Below, piece by piece: positions 17,208 to 26,162 of a DNA stretch of 64,000 nt. The stretch is taken from NCBI RefSeq assembly GCF_013377995.1, contig NZ_CP055305.1, forward strand, positions 1,922,001 through 1,986,000, given 5' to 3'. Source of the DNA: Mannheimia pernigra (GTDB taxonomy: Bacteria; Pseudomonadota; Gammaproteobacteria; Enterobacterales; Pasteurellaceae). Under the pieces are notes generated by a model. That model was not told the origin of the DNA. It ran no database searches and was given only the letters and a program-made list of their open reading frames with translations. Position 1 is the stretch's first letter. Each line of letters starts with the position of its first letter. The translations under genes and the position numbers were made by a program.

Positions 17208-18407
17208 TTAAAAATTAAACATATGTCGCATTTTATGCTGTTTTACTTTGAGGTATTCTAAATCATGTTTGTTTGGTTCAACCATAATTGGCTCACGGGC
17301 GACTACATTTAAGCCCTGCTCAATTAACCCTTCAATTTTTGCTGGGTTATTAGTTAATAAACGAATAGATTTCACACCCAGTTTTTCAAACATTTGAGCC
17401 GCAATGTAGTATTCACGCTCATCATCTTTAAAGCCTAGTGCAAGATTGGCCTCCACCGTATCCATTCCTCTGTCTTGCAATTCATAAGCACGCAGTTTGT
17501 TGATTAAGCCAATACCTCGCCCTTCTTGACGTAAATAAAGTACGATACCTCTGCCTTCTGCTTCTATTTGATTCATCGCGGCGGCAAATTGTTGTCCACA
17601 ATCGCAACGTTGTGAACCAAACGCATCGCCTGTTAAACATTCTGAATGAATACGGCATAACACATTTTCGCCATTGCCAATATCACCTTTTACTAAAGCG
17701 ACGTGTTCTTTGCCAGATAAAGTTTCCACAAAGCTATGGGCTTTAAATTCACCATATTTAGTCGGCATATTCACAACCGAGACCTCATCAACTAGACTAT
17801 CGTGTTTTCTACGATACTCCTGCAACTGCTGAATGGTAATAAACGGCATATTATGCTCTTTCGCAAAGGCTTGGAGTTCGGGCATTTGCATCATCGAGCC
17901 ATCTTTTGACATAATTTCACAACAAAGCCCTGCTGGTTTTAAGCCTGCAAGGCGAGCTAAATCTACCGTTGCTTCCGTGTGCCCATTACGCACTAATACG
18001 CCGCCCTCTCTTGCCACTAAAGGGAAAACGTGTCCTGGACGGCGGAAATCTTCTGCTTTTGAATGTTCATCTAACATCTTCATACACGTTAAAGAACGCT
18101 CAAAAGCCGAAATACCAGTACCTGTTTCAATATGATCGACAGAAACTGTAAACGCTGTTTGATGATTATCTTTATTTATCACCACCATTGGGTGAAAATC
18201 CAATCTCTCAGCAATCTCTGAAGAAATCGGCGTGCAGATCAATCCTTTACCATATTTCGCCATAAAATTAATATTTTCTGACGTAGCAAACTCCGCCGCA
18301 CAGATAAAATCACCCTCGTTTTCTCTATCTGCATCATCACTGACTAAAATAATTTTACCTGCGGCAATTGCTTGAATAGCTTCTTCTACAGTTGAAAATT
18401 TAAACAT
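17208..18407 (-). CDS. ribBA: Bifunctional 3,4-dihydroxy-2-butanone-4-phosphate synthase / GTP cyclohydrolase II
   Basis: Fusion enzyme of 399 residues that starts both branches of riboflavin synthesis. The N-terminal DHBP synthase half (about residues 1-200) has SDDADRENEGDFICAAEF and RPGHVFPLVAREGGVLVRNG. The C-terminal GTP cyclohydrolase II half has the zinc-binding HSECLTGDAFGSQRCDCGQQ, then LYLRQEGRGIGLINKL and LTNNPAKIEGL. The GTP cyclohydrolase zinc cysteines are present, so both halves look competent. It lies 11 bases downstream of the riboflavin synthase gene. The fused form in a ribD-ribE-ribBA-ribH order matches the riboflavin operon described for A. pleuropneumoniae (ribGBAH). Confidence 0.97.
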   Translation of the reverse strand: MFKFSTVEEAIQAIAAGKIILVSDDADRENEGDFICAAEFATSENINFMAKYGKGLICTPISSEIAERLDFHPMVVINKDNHQTAFTVSVDHIETGTGISAFERSLTCMKMLDEHSKAEDFRRPGHVFPLVAREGGVLVRNGHTEATVDLARLAGLKPAGLCCEIMSKDGSMMQMPELQAFAKEHNMPFITIQQLQEYRRKHDSLVDEVSVVNMPTKYGEFKAHSFVETLSGKEHVALVKGDIGNGENVLCRIHSECLTGDAFGSQRCDCGQQFAAAMNQIEAEGRGIVLYLRQEGRGIGLINKLRAYELQDRGMDTVEANLALGFKDDEREYYIAAQMFEKLGVKSIRLLTNNPAKIEGLIEQGLNVVAREPIMVEPNKHDLEYLKVKQHKMRHMFNF

Positions 18408-18418
18408 TATTTATCCTT

Positions 18419-19066
18419 TTAAAATCCTGCATTTTTTAGAAAATCAATCGTTAGTTTACTCGGTGGGTTTTCAGGTTCTTTTTTCAATAAAAACTGTTCG
18501 ATATATTTACCGACAATATCGTTTTCTAAATTCACAAGGCTACCGATTTTTTTCGAGCCTAAATTTGTTTCTTTAATCGTATGCGGAATAATCGATACAC
18601 GAAATGATTCGTCATTCACATCAACTACTGTTAAACTAATTCCATCAATAGTAATTGAGCCTTTTTCAATAATATAACGCATTAATTTCGGTGCGGTTTT
18701 GATGCGATACCAGATAGCATTATCTACTGGAGTAATTTCGACAACTGAGCCAATACCATCAATATGCCCCGATACAATATGCCCACCAAAACGCCTATTT
18801 GCCGCCATTGCACGCTCAAGATTGACTGGGCTATTGATGCCCAACTCACCAAGCGATGTGCGTTTTAGCGTTTCTGACATCACATCGGCGGTAAATTGTT
18901 CTTTCGTAAAAGAAGTGACCGTCAAACAAATACCATTTACCGCAATACTATCGCCTAATTGCACATCCGTAAGCACTTTTTTAGCTTTTACCGCAACCAC
19001 GGCAAACTCACCCTGTTTTTTAATTTGCACGATTTGACCAACTTCTTCGATAATGCCTGTGAACAT
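18419..19066 (-). CDS. ribE: Riboflavin synthase (alpha chain)
   Basis: Converts two lumazine molecules into riboflavin and the pyrimidine precursor. The 215-residue protein starts MFTGIIEEVGQIV, the hallmark N-terminus, and contains two tandem lumazine-binding barrels. The first (about residues 1-95) has LGDSIAVNGICLTVTSF and ends in the ERAM segment. The second (about 98-195) has GGHIVSGHIDGIGSV, GSITIDGISLTVVDV and VNLENDIVGKYIEQFL. Spacing to ribD upstream is 9 bases and to ribBA downstream 11 bases, so it is tightly co-transcribed. Confidence 0.97.
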   Translation of the reverse strand: MFTGIIEEVGQIVQIKKQGEFAVVAVKAKKVLTDVQLGDSIAVNGICLTVTSFTKEQFTADVMSETLKRTSLGELGINSPVNLERAMAANRRFGGHIVSGHIDGIGSVVEITPVDNAIWYRIKTAPKLMRYIIEKGSITIDGISLTVVDVNDESFRVSIIPHTIKETNLGSKKIGSLVNLENDIVGKYIEQFLLKKEPENPPSKLTIDFLKNAGF

Positions 19067-19075
19067 TTTTCTTCC

Positions 19076-20161
19076 CTACTTAACCACATAATCCAATAAA
19101 AGATCTTCACCAACCTGCTCTGTAGATTTCAATTCTAATTTTACTGCTTGAGCTAAATTGCCAATCCCCTCGCCCCCAATCGGCGTTTTAGCATCTCTTC
19201 CACCAAGCAATTTGGGGGCAATATAGCAATGCACTCGGTTTACACAACCTGCTTTTAATGCACTAAAATTCAAGCTTGAGCCGCCTTCAATCAACAGGCT
19301 GTCAATTTGCATTTCGCCTAGTTTTTGCAAAAGATTAAGCAAATCTACCCGCTTGTTATCAGCTTTTGTTACCACAATTTCCACACCGTATTGTTGGTAT
19401 GCGTTGTGAGCTTCCGCATTATTATTGGTTGTCGCAATGATTGTGCGGTATGCTTTGGCGGTTTGTACCAATTTGCAATCTAGTGGCGTTCTTAACTGAC
19501 TATCGCAGACAATTCTGACGGGTTGTTTTGCATTAGGCATTCTGCTATTTAACATCGGGTCATCCGCCAACACCGTTTCTACACCAACCATAATTGAGCT
19601 GTACTGATGGCGAGTTTCTTGCACTTTCGCTCGTGCTTGTTCGCCCGTAACCCATTTTGATTCGCCCGTGTAGGTAGCTATTTTGCCGTCTGCCGTCATT
19701 GCATATTTCAACAACACATAAGGGCGTTTAGTTTGAATGTAGTGAAAGAAAATGGGATTTAGCTCATCACACTCCGCACGCATAAAATCTTCAATTACTT
19801 CTATCCCAGCCGCTTTTAACTGCTCAATGCCTTTACCTGAAACAAGAGGATTCGGATCACGAGACCCGATAAACACCTTTTTAATTCCTCGCTCAATCAA
19901 TAAATTAGAACAAGGTGGCGTTCGTCCGTGATGGCAGCAAGGCTCAAGGGTAATATAAGCTGTTGTTCCGTTTAAATCTTGCTCGGAGCGTAAAATCGCA
20001 TTACGTTCGGCATGCCACTCACCATACTTTTCGTGATAGCCACTAGCAACAATTTTGCCATCTTTCACAATCACACAACCCACTAAAGGATTTGGATTCG
20101 TCCAGCCTTTTGCTTTCTTGGCAAGTTCAATGGCATAAGCCATATATTGTGCGTCTTTCAT
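19076..20161 (-). CDS. ribD: Bifunctional riboflavin deaminase/reductase RibD
   Basis: First gene of the operon, carrying out deamination and then reduction of the pyrimidine intermediate. The N-terminal deaminase domain (to about residue 145) has the zinc motifs GEWHAERNAIL (His-Ala-Glu) and TLEPCCHHGRTPPC. The C-terminal reductase domain has RPYVLLKYAMTADGKIAT, GESKWVTG, the VGVETVLADDPMLNSR segment and LLIEGGSSLNFSAL. At 361 residues it is full length. An FMN riboswitch lies in its leader, 170-300 bases upstream. Confidence 0.97.
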   Translation of the reverse strand: MKDAQYMAYAIELAKKAKGWTNPNPLVGCVIVKDGKIVASGYHEKYGEWHAERNAILRSEQDLNGTTAYITLEPCCHHGRTPPCSNLLIERGIKKVFIGSRDPNPLVSGKGIEQLKAAGIEVIEDFMRAECDELNPIFFHYIQTKRPYVLLKYAMTADGKIATYTGESKWVTGEQARAKVQETRHQYSSIMVGVETVLADDPMLNSRMPNAKQPVRIVCDSQLRTPLDCKLVQTAKAYRTIIATTNNNAEAHNAYQQYGVEIVVTKADNKRVDLLNLLQKLGEMQIDSLLIEGGSSLNFSALKAGCVNRVHCYIAPKLLGGRDAKTPIGGEGIGNLAQAVKLELKSTEQVGEDLLLDYVVK

Positions 20162-20256
20162 ATAGTATTTTGATAAATGGAGGGCGTGATGAATAGATCA
20201 CTTTTAACCACAAGCGGTTAAATTTCATAAAAATTTTACTTGTGCTAAAAGTAACG

Positions 20257-20286
20257 AAGCCTTGAAATCTCACGATCTCAAGGCTT
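20257..20286 (-). terminator. Hairpin downstream of the FMN riboswitch (expression platform)
   Basis: Read on the minus strand, AAGCCTTGA and TCAAGGCTT form a 9-bp stem around a 12-base interior, followed by a broken U-rich stretch (CGTTACTTTT). It lies between the riboswitch aptamer and ribD. It is a candidate for the ligand-controlled terminator, although the U-tract is weak. Confidence 0.5.
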
Positions 20287-20335
20287 GCAAAAAAGGAATG
20301 AAAAACCACCGCTTGCGCCGTGCTTTCCACATAAT

Positions 20336-20456
20336 AACCTCTTCTTCCATCCAGACTATACTGTCGGTACTGGAGTTTCACCAGTTCCTGCCAAACCTTT
20401 TTCGTTTCGCTCGCGGACTTTACCGCCGATCGGGAATTTCACCCTGCCCTGAAGAT
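20336..20456 (-). ncRNA. FMN riboswitch (RFN element) controlling the rib operon
   Basis: On the minus strand the leader carries the conserved RFN blocks in order: CTTCAGGGCAGGGTGAAATT, CCGATCGGCGGTAAAGTC, a variable arm, GGCAGGAACTGGTGAAACTC, CAGTACCGACAGTATAGTC and TGGATGGAAGAAGAGG. These make the six-way junction aptamer that binds FMN and shuts off riboflavin genes. It lies directly upstream of ribD, so riboflavin synthesis should be repressed by FMN. Confidence 0.96.
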
Positions 20457-20470
20457 TAAAATTTGCGAGA

Positions 20471-20499
20471 ATTCTGCTTGCATTCCCATTTAATGTCAA
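20471..20499 (-). promoter_or_regulatory. Promoter of the riboflavin operon
   Basis: On the minus strand TTGACA (20494-20499) and CAGAAT (20471-20476) are 17 bases apart. The riboswitch starts about 15 bases further on, as expected for the operon transcript. Confidence 0.5.
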
Positions 20500-20600
20500 G
20501 CAAGAATTAGGGCAAACTCTGCTGAATTTAACGATTGATTAAATTGCTAGAACCTACTGTTTTGGTATGTTGAGTTTTTTTAATATAAATCAAATTTTCC

Positions 20601-20629
20601 CTTGTTTTTCCTAAATTCATCCTCATAAT
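20601..20629 (+). promoter_or_regulatory. Possible sigma-32 promoter of lon
   Basis: CTTGTT (20601-20606), a 14-base spacer and CCTCATAAT (20621-20629) resemble the heat-shock consensus CTTGAA-N14-CCCCATnT. It lies 33 bases upstream of the lon start. Lon is a heat-shock protein in related bacteria. Confidence 0.5.
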
Positions 20630-20661
20630 GGGATAACGAGATTTTAGGAGAGAGCAAATTT

Positions 20662-23064
20662 ATGGCACCAAGAAAAAAGAAAGCGATTGAATTACCACTA
20701 CTTCCATTGCGTGATGTGGTGGTTTTCCCTTATATGGTGATGCCGTTATTTGTAGGTCGTGAAAAATCAATTCAAGCCCTACGCTCGGCGATGGATTCAA
20801 ATAAACAACTGTTTTTAGTTACCCAACAAGATCCGAATAAAGAAGAACCGAGTAAAGATGATATGTATTCGGTTGGCATAACAGCGAATATCATTCAAAT
20901 GTTAAACTTGCCAGACGGCACTGTGAAGGTGTTAGTTGAAGGGCAAACTCGGGCAAAAATCGAACAAATCTATGATGATGAAAATGGTTTTTGGGCAGCC
21001 ATTCAACCGCTTTATTCTGAATATGATGAAGATAATGAAGAATTAAAAGCCATTGCCAAAACAACTCTGACCGAATTTGAAAATTACGTTAAAAACAATA
21101 AAAAAATTCCAGCGGAAATTATTCCTAAATTGCAAAAAATTACGCATGAAGACCGTTTAGCCGATACTATAGCCTCTAACTTAATTTCCCCTGTAAAGAA
21201 AAAACAGGAACTGCTAGAGCAACTCAATCTGGTCGCTCGTTTTGAAAGCTTATTAATTGCAATGGCAACGGAAATGGACACGCTTGAAACTGAAACCCGT
21301 ATCCGTAACCGTGTGAAGCAGCAAATGGAGAAAAACCAACGTGATTACTATCTCAATGAACAAATCAAAGCAATTCAAAAAGAGCTGGGTAATGGCGATG
21401 ACGTTGAGCAAAGCGAATTAGATAAGCTCAAAGAGAAAATTGATGCGACTAAATTACCCACAGAAGTTAAAGACAAACTTGATGGTGAATTTAGAAAACT
21501 AAAAGCTATGCCACAAAACTCTTCTGAAGCGACGGTTGTGCGTACTTATATCGACTGGATTTTACAAATGCCTTGGCATAAAAAATCCGCCGTAAAAAAA
21601 GATTTAGCACAAGCTCAGGAAGTGCTAGACAAAGACCACTACGGTTTAGAACGAGTGAAAGATCGCATTGTGGAATATCTTGCGGTACAAAGCCGTTTAA
21701 ATAAATTAAAAGGCCCAATTCTTTGCTTAGTTGGCCCGCCAGGCGTAGGTAAAACCTCGCTTGGACAATCTATTGCGAATGCAACAGGCCGTAAATATGT
21801 GCGTATGGCGTTAGGTGGCGTGCGTGATGAAGCGGAAATTCGAGGACATCGCCGCACTTACATTGGCTCAATGCCAGGTAGCCTAATGATGAAAATGGCG
21901 AAAGTTGGCGTGCGTAATCCACTATTCTTATTAGATGAAATAGATAAAATGGCACAGGATATGCGTGGAGACCCAGCTTCAGCGTTACTTGAAGTGCTAG
22001 ATCCAGAGCAGAATAAAGCCTTTAACGATCACTATTTAGAAGTAGATTATGATTTATCTGATGTAATGTTTGTAGCAACTTCAAACTCAATGAATATTCC
22101 GCCAGCGTTGCTAGACCGTATGGAAGTGATTCGTCTTTCAGGCTATACCGAAGATGAAAAAATGCACATTGCCCGTGATCACTTATTGGCTAAACAGCAA
22201 GAAAATAACGGACTAAAAGAGGGCGAGCTCACAGTTGAAGATAGTGCAATTTTAAGCATTATCCGCTACTACACACGTGAAGCAGGCGTGCGTGGGCTTG
22301 AACGTGAAATTGCTAAAATCTGCCGTAAAGCCGTAAAAGCCTTAGTGTTAGATAAAAAATTAAAATCAATTACAGTTTCTGAGAACAACATTGAAGATTA
22401 TTTAGGGGTAAAACGTTTTGATTACGGCAAAATGGATAATCAAAACCGCATTGGCGAGGTCACAGGCTTAGCGTGGACCGAAGTTGGCGGTGATTTACTT
22501 ACCATTGAAACCGCTTCGGTTGCTGGTAAAGGCAAATTTTCTTACACCGGCTCACTAGGCGATGTAATGAAAGAGTCTATTCAAGCAGCAATGGTAGTTG
22601 TGCGTTCTCGAGCAGAAAAATTAGGCATTGCAGAAGATTTCTACGAAAAACGAGACATTCACGTGCACGTGCCAGATGGAGCAACACCGAAAGATGGACC
22701 AAGTGCAGGTATTGCAATGTGTACCGCACTAATTTCAAGCCTAACCGGCAATCCTGTTCGCAAAGAAGTGGCGATGACGGGTGAAATCAGCTTACGGGGT
22801 AAAGTGTTACCAATCGGCGGATTAAAAGAGAAATTACTGGCTGCTCATCGAGGGGGCATTACAACCGTTATTATTCCAAAAGAGAATGAAAAAGACTTAG
22901 AGGAAATCCCAGAAAATGCCAAAGCTGCATTAAGCATTCACGCAGTGGAAACCATTGATGAAGTACTGGCAATTGCTCTTGAAAACCCACCAATGGGTAT
23001 TGAGCTGTTATCCAAAACGGACATCAAAGTGAAAAAAACACGAGCGAAAGCAACCGTCCAATAA
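20662..23064 (+). CDS. lon: ATP-dependent protease Lon
   Basis: Cytosolic AAA+ protease that degrades misfolded and regulatory proteins. The 800-residue protein shows all parts: the N-terminal substrate domain (LPLLPLRDVVVFPYMVMPLF), a central coiled coil, and Walker A GPPGVGKT (about residues 355-362). Walker B is FLLDEIDKM. The C-terminal Ser-Lys protease domain has VHVPDGATPKDGPSAGIAM (Ser in PKDGPSAG) and GGLKEKLLAAHRGG (Lys). TTTTAGGAGAGAG precedes the ATG. It is a single-gene unit with its own terminator. Nothing is missing. Confidence 0.98.
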   Translation: MAPRKKKAIELPLLPLRDVVVFPYMVMPLFVGREKSIQALRSAMDSNKQLFLVTQQDPNKEEPSKDDMYSVGITANIIQMLNLPDGTVKVLVEGQTRAKIEQIYDDENGFWAAIQPLYSEYDEDNEELKAIAKTTLTEFENYVKNNKKIPAEIIPKLQKITHEDRLADTIASNLISPVKKKQELLEQLNLVARFESLLIAMATEMDTLETETRIRNRVKQQMEKNQRDYYLNEQIKAIQKELGNGDDVEQSELDKLKEKIDATKLPTEVKDKLDGEFRKLKAMPQNSSEATVVRTYIDWILQMPWHKKSAVKKDLAQAQEVLDKDHYGLERVKDRIVEYLAVQSRLNKLKGPILCLVGPPGVGKTSLGQSIANATGRKYVRMALGGVRDEAEIRGHRRTYIGSMPGSLMMKMAKVGVRNPLFLLDEIDKMAQDMRGDPASALLEVLDPEQNKAFNDHYLEVDYDLSDVMFVATSNSMNIPPALLDRMEVIRLSGYTEDEKMHIARDHLLAKQQENNGLKEGELTVEDSAILSIIRYYTREAGVRGLEREIAKICRKAVKALVLDKKLKSITVSENNIEDYLGVKRFDYGKMDNQNRIGEVTGLAWTEVGGDLLTIETASVAGKGKFSYTGSLGDVMKESIQAAMVVVRSRAEKLGIAEDFYEKRDIHVHVPDGATPKDGPSAGIAMCTALISSLTGNPVRKEVAMTGEISLRGKVLPIGGLKEKLLAAHRGGITTVIIPKENEKDLEEIPENAKAALSIHAVETIDEVLAIALENPPMGIELLSKTDIKVKKTRAKATVQ

Positions 23065-23069
23065 TAACG

Positions 23070-23097
23070 AAAGGTGCAGAAATGCACCTTTATTTTT
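23070..23097 (+). terminator. Terminator after lon
   Basis: AAAGGTGCA (23070-23078) and TGCACCTTT (23083-23091) form a perfect 9-bp stem with a GAAA loop, followed by ATTTTTT. Confidence 0.92.
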
Positions 23098-23100
23098 TAT

Positions 23101-23158
23101 ACAAGCGGTCTAATTTTTGATCTATTTTGCAAATTTTTATAAAAATCTGACCGCTTGT
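23101..23158. terminator. Inverted uptake-signal pair between lon and ilvY
   Basis: ACAAGCGGTC at 23101-23110 faces GACCGCTTGT at 23149-23158, with an AT-rich interior. It is placed at the 3' end of ilvY (minus strand) and is probably its terminator. Confidence 0.6.
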
Positions 23159-23160
23159 TA

Positions 23161-24048
23161 TTATGTGGTTTTAGACAAAAGTGCCCAAAATGCCTGAATA
23201 ATCGGTTCTTGCAGACGCTTTTGCTGAACACAGACTCCAAGTTCAAAAGGTGTAATAGGCGAGGGTAAATTCAGATAAGAAACTTGATTATTCATTGGGC
23301 TATGCTTAATCACCACATCAGGCAACAACGCCACACCAAAACCAAGTGCAACCATCGGCAATATTGCCTCGTGCCCTGTTACGGTGGCATAAATTCTCGG
23401 CTCTTTAATTTTTTGCTCTTTAAACCAGCGGTCAATACGTTTTCTGACTGGTCCATTCGCTGGAAGAATAAAGGGAATCTTTTTCCAATCAATCGGCGAT
23501 TGTTGTAGAAACTGTGTAGCTTGGCAAGCAACACGAGGAGCAATAATGGAAAGTGCGATATCATCAATATAATGAAAGATAATATTATTCGGTAGCAATT
23601 CTGGCTTGCCTGCAATGGCAATATCGGCAGTCAGCGATTGCACTTCGTGTAGTGCTTGTGCTGGATCGCCTGTGGTTAGCTTAATATCCACCTTCGGATA
23701 CTTTTGCCTAAAATGCGATAAAATAGGTGGCAAATGGCTATAAGAAGCAGTGACAGAACAAAATACTTTTAGCTCCCCCTCCAACTCCCCGTGTAAAGGA
23801 GAAAGCTTGTGCTGGAGCTGTTGCCACTCTGTCCAACCTTGTTTTGCAAATTCTAAGAATTTTTCACCCGCTTCAGTCAAATGAACCTGTCTATTATCCC
23901 GCAAAAACAAAGGCTGCCCCAGCTCTTCTTCCATACGCTGAATATGGCGAGTAAGGGTTGAGGCAGTCATATAATTTTTATCCGCACTGCGGATAAAACT
24001 ACGGCTTTGGGCGATGTCTAGAAACAGCTTAAGGCTTTGAAAGTCCAT
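23161..24048 (-). CDS. ilvY: LysR-type regulator IlvY
   Basis: Transcription factor that in enterobacteria activates ilvC (branched-chain amino acid synthesis) in response to acetolactate. The 295-residue protein matches IlvY over its length. The N-terminal winged helix-turn-helix is MDFQSLKLFLDIAQSRSFIRSA then TLTRHIQRMEEELGQPLF. The effector domain has the IlvY-specific FCSVTASYSHLPPIL and KLTTGDPAQAL, and the ending ITPFELGVCVQQKRLQEPII. Here it is not next to ilvC; it directly abuts a glycosyltransferase gene (no bases between that stop and the ilvY start), so it may be read from the glycosyltransferase transcript. That is an unusual location. Confidence 0.92.
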   Translation of the reverse strand: MDFQSLKLFLDIAQSRSFIRSADKNYMTASTLTRHIQRMEEELGQPLFLRDNRQVHLTEAGEKFLEFAKQGWTEWQQLQHKLSPLHGELEGELKVFCSVTASYSHLPPILSHFRQKYPKVDIKLTTGDPAQALHEVQSLTADIAIAGKPELLPNNIIFHYIDDIALSIIAPRVACQATQFLQQSPIDWKKIPFILPANGPVRKRIDRWFKEQKIKEPRIYATVTGHEAILPMVALGFGVALLPDVVIKHSPMNNQVSYLNLPSPITPFELGVCVQQKRLQEPIIQAFWALLSKTT

Positions 24049-25077
24049 TTAATTTAGCCATTCAGGTTTAATCTGCTCTGGTGAAATTTCATTAATATTT
24101 TCTTTATAAAATAGAATATGAGTTTCTGCTTTGCTCATAGGCTTCCAATGTGTCCAGTTTTCTTGTCCATCTCCATATAATGCAATGATTTTTTTATTTA
24201 AGCCTGAAGCGATATGGACGGTTGAAGTGTCTGGTGAAATTAACCAATCCGCATAACGAATAAGCTCAATCGTGTGGAAAATATGTTTGGTATCAAACAC
24301 AAAAACTTGGTCAAATTGTTTTGAAATTGCTTTCAATTTTTCCAACACATCAGGATAACTTAGCAATATAAGCGGTCTATTTGGAACAATTTTTTGCAAA
24401 TGGGAAATATATTTTCCCATATTTTCATCATTGATTTTACGAGAGCTTGAAGCACCAAAAAAGTTGATGGCAATATAATCTTTTAGTTGTTTTTGGTCTA
24501 AGAAATCACAAATTTCTGCATTTGCAGTTGAATGATAAGGAATATCATATTGCATATTTTCAACCACAATGCCCAATTTTTCTAATGCTTGTTGATAAAG
24601 TTCAGAAAAATGACATTCTTGCTCCAAGCTGATATTAAAAATTTGATAATCAGATTTTTTGTAACCAATATAGCTTTTAGCATTGATCAATCGGAGTAAC
24701 AATAGATCTCGATTTCTTAGCATAACTGTAGGGTCAATCACCACATCATATTGTTCTTGACATAGATTTTTTCCACATTGAATATAATCTAAAATATCTT
24801 TCCGTTTAACTCGATAACATTGATCAATATAGGGATTTTGCTCAAATAAATAGGCTTGCTTTTTATCACAAACCACCCCAATTTTTAGATTAGGATTATA
24901 CTTTTTGAGTTCTCTAAATACGAAGGAACTGACGATATAGTCGCCGATCTTCCCATCTTGACGAAGGAAAAGAATCTTATTCAGTAATCTCAACGAAGAA
25001 TCTTTTGATTTCTCTATATCAATCAGTTTTTTACCCAGTGATAAACGGAGTTTTTGTAGAACAGCTTTTAATTTCAT
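24049..25077 (-). CDS. Glycosyltransferase family 9 (heptosyltransferase-like)
   Basis: A 342-residue enzyme of the ADP-heptose:LPS heptosyltransferase family. Visible features are the N-terminal acceptor-side Rossmann segment (NKILFLRQDGKIGDYIVSSFVFREL), the YNPNLKIGVVCDKK strand, and the C-terminal nucleotide-sugar site ADWLISPDTSTVHIASGLNKKIIALYGDG (the D-T-S-x-x-H-x-A signature). It has the GT-B layout and no membrane helix; these enzymes act at the inner face of the inner membrane on nascent lipooligosaccharide core. It is the last glycosyltransferase of the cluster, one base after the next one. Donor and acceptor cannot be read from sequence. Confidence 0.85.
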   Translation of the reverse strand: MKLKAVLQKLRLSLGKKLIDIEKSKDSSLRLLNKILFLRQDGKIGDYIVSSFVFRELKKYNPNLKIGVVCDKKQAYLFEQNPYIDQCYRVKRKDILDYIQCGKNLCQEQYDVVIDPTVMLRNRDLLLLRLINAKSYIGYKKSDYQIFNISLEQECHFSELYQQALEKLGIVVENMQYDIPYHSTANAEICDFLDQKQLKDYIAINFFGASSSRKINDENMGKYISHLQKIVPNRPLILLSYPDVLEKLKAISKQFDQVFVFDTKHIFHTIELIRYADWLISPDTSTVHIASGLNKKIIALYGDGQENWTHWKPMSKAETHILFYKENINEISPEQIKPEWLN

Positions 25078-25078
25078 A

Positions 25079-26146
25079 TTAGTTTATATTTTCTATTAAA
25101 TAATTCTTAAACCAAATAATTGCCTGAGCAATTTCAAAATCTTCTGTTAAATTTGAATTTGTCCCTACATCATTTTTTGTGAGTACCCTAAAATGAGGTG
25201 TAGTAGGTAATAATAATGGTTCCCAAGCCCCCATATTAGGCATACTCTTAGCAAAGAAGCTTAATAACGGCTTTTGAAAAGCACACGCAATATGTAGAGC
25301 ACCGCCATCTACCGCAATAACAAAATCTGCACTCGCCACTAAAGAGATATATTCACTCAATGACTGCTTAGGGGATAATCGAATATTCAGATGTGGGCAA
25401 TATTGTTGAAGATTTTGATAATACTCTTGAGCTAATTCTGTATTGCTTAGAATAATATCAATGTATTCTATGTTGTCTGTTACAGATTGATTAAGTAATT
25501 CTGCTAATTCTCTAACAGGAATATATCGTTTACTTCCATAAGGAGATAATAGTATTCTAAATGTTTTCTCCCTCCATATCTGAGATGCTTTTAGATCATA
25601 TTCTGGCTCAGTATTTAGCACACTATATTCAATAGATAAACGATTATTAGCGTTAAATCCCGAATTTAACAAATAATGGCTTAATTTATCACTAGCCTCT
25701 TGCGGGTAGTGAAAATTATAATTCTGAATGGTTTCAAGATTGTAATATTTTTTATGATACTTCCGAAAAATAACAATATACTTTGGATTAATAATCCTAT
25801 CCATTAATAACGAAGAGGAATTAAAGTTATTTTCAAAATCAATAACCAAATCCCATTTTTTATAATTTCGAATGTAATCTAAAAAATTTCTATACACATA
25901 ACTATCAACCAGCTGAGAATTTTCATAGATTACTTTATTAGCAGATGCTACAACAACACCAATTTTTGCATTAGGATAGCGTTTTTTCAGCTGCTTTATA
26001 TGTGCTGTATGGACTACAGCGTCACCAATCGCCCAACCAAGTGGACGTATGAGAATAGAATTGATTTCTGTAGTATGCAATATTTTATCATCAAGAATAT
26101 TTCTTTTCTCTAATAAAAAAAGCATTAATTTTTTGAAGATCTTCAT
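25079..26146 (-). CDS. Glycosyltransferase family 9 (heptosyltransferase-like)
   Basis: A second GT-B enzyme of the heptosyltransferase family. From ATG 26146 (MKIFKKLMLFLLEKRN) it has 355 residues. An in-frame ATG at 26218 would add 24 residues but overlap the preceding gene by 56 bases, so I prefer the shorter form. Key segments are INSILIRPLGWAIGDAVVHTAHI at the N-terminus, an AKIGVVVASANK strand, FRILLSPYGSKRYIP at the start of the second domain, and the signature SADFVIAVDGGALHIACAFQ (D-G-G-A-x-H-x-A) near residue 290. It probably adds a heptose or related sugar to the lipooligosaccharide core. Confidence 0.82.
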   Translation of the reverse strand: MKIFKKLMLFLLEKRNILDDKILHTTEINSILIRPLGWAIGDAVVHTAHIKQLKKRYPNAKIGVVVASANKVIYENSQLVDSYVYRNFLDYIRNYKKWDLVIDFENNFNSSSLLMDRIINPKYIVIFRKYHKKYYNLETIQNYNFHYPQEASDKLSHYLLNSGFNANNRLSIEYSVLNTEPEYDLKASQIWREKTFRILLSPYGSKRYIPVRELAELLNQSVTDNIEYIDIILSNTELAQEYYQNLQQYCPHLNIRLSPKQSLSEYISLVASADFVIAVDGGALHIACAFQKPLLSFFAKSMPNMGAWEPLLLPTTPHFRVLTKNDVGTNSNLTEDFEIAQAIIWFKNYLIENIN

Positions 26147-26162
26147 TGAGCTTAATACCAAT

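Noticed and set aside
17833..18135. Plus-strand frame inside ribBA
   Set aside because: It is antisense to a strongly conserved enzyme, lacks a ribosome site and has no recognisable domain.
20127..20381. 84-codon open frame on the minus strand upstream of ribD
   Set aside because: It lies across the FMN riboswitch and its hairpin; the conserved RNA explains the sequence and the protein has no sensible profile.
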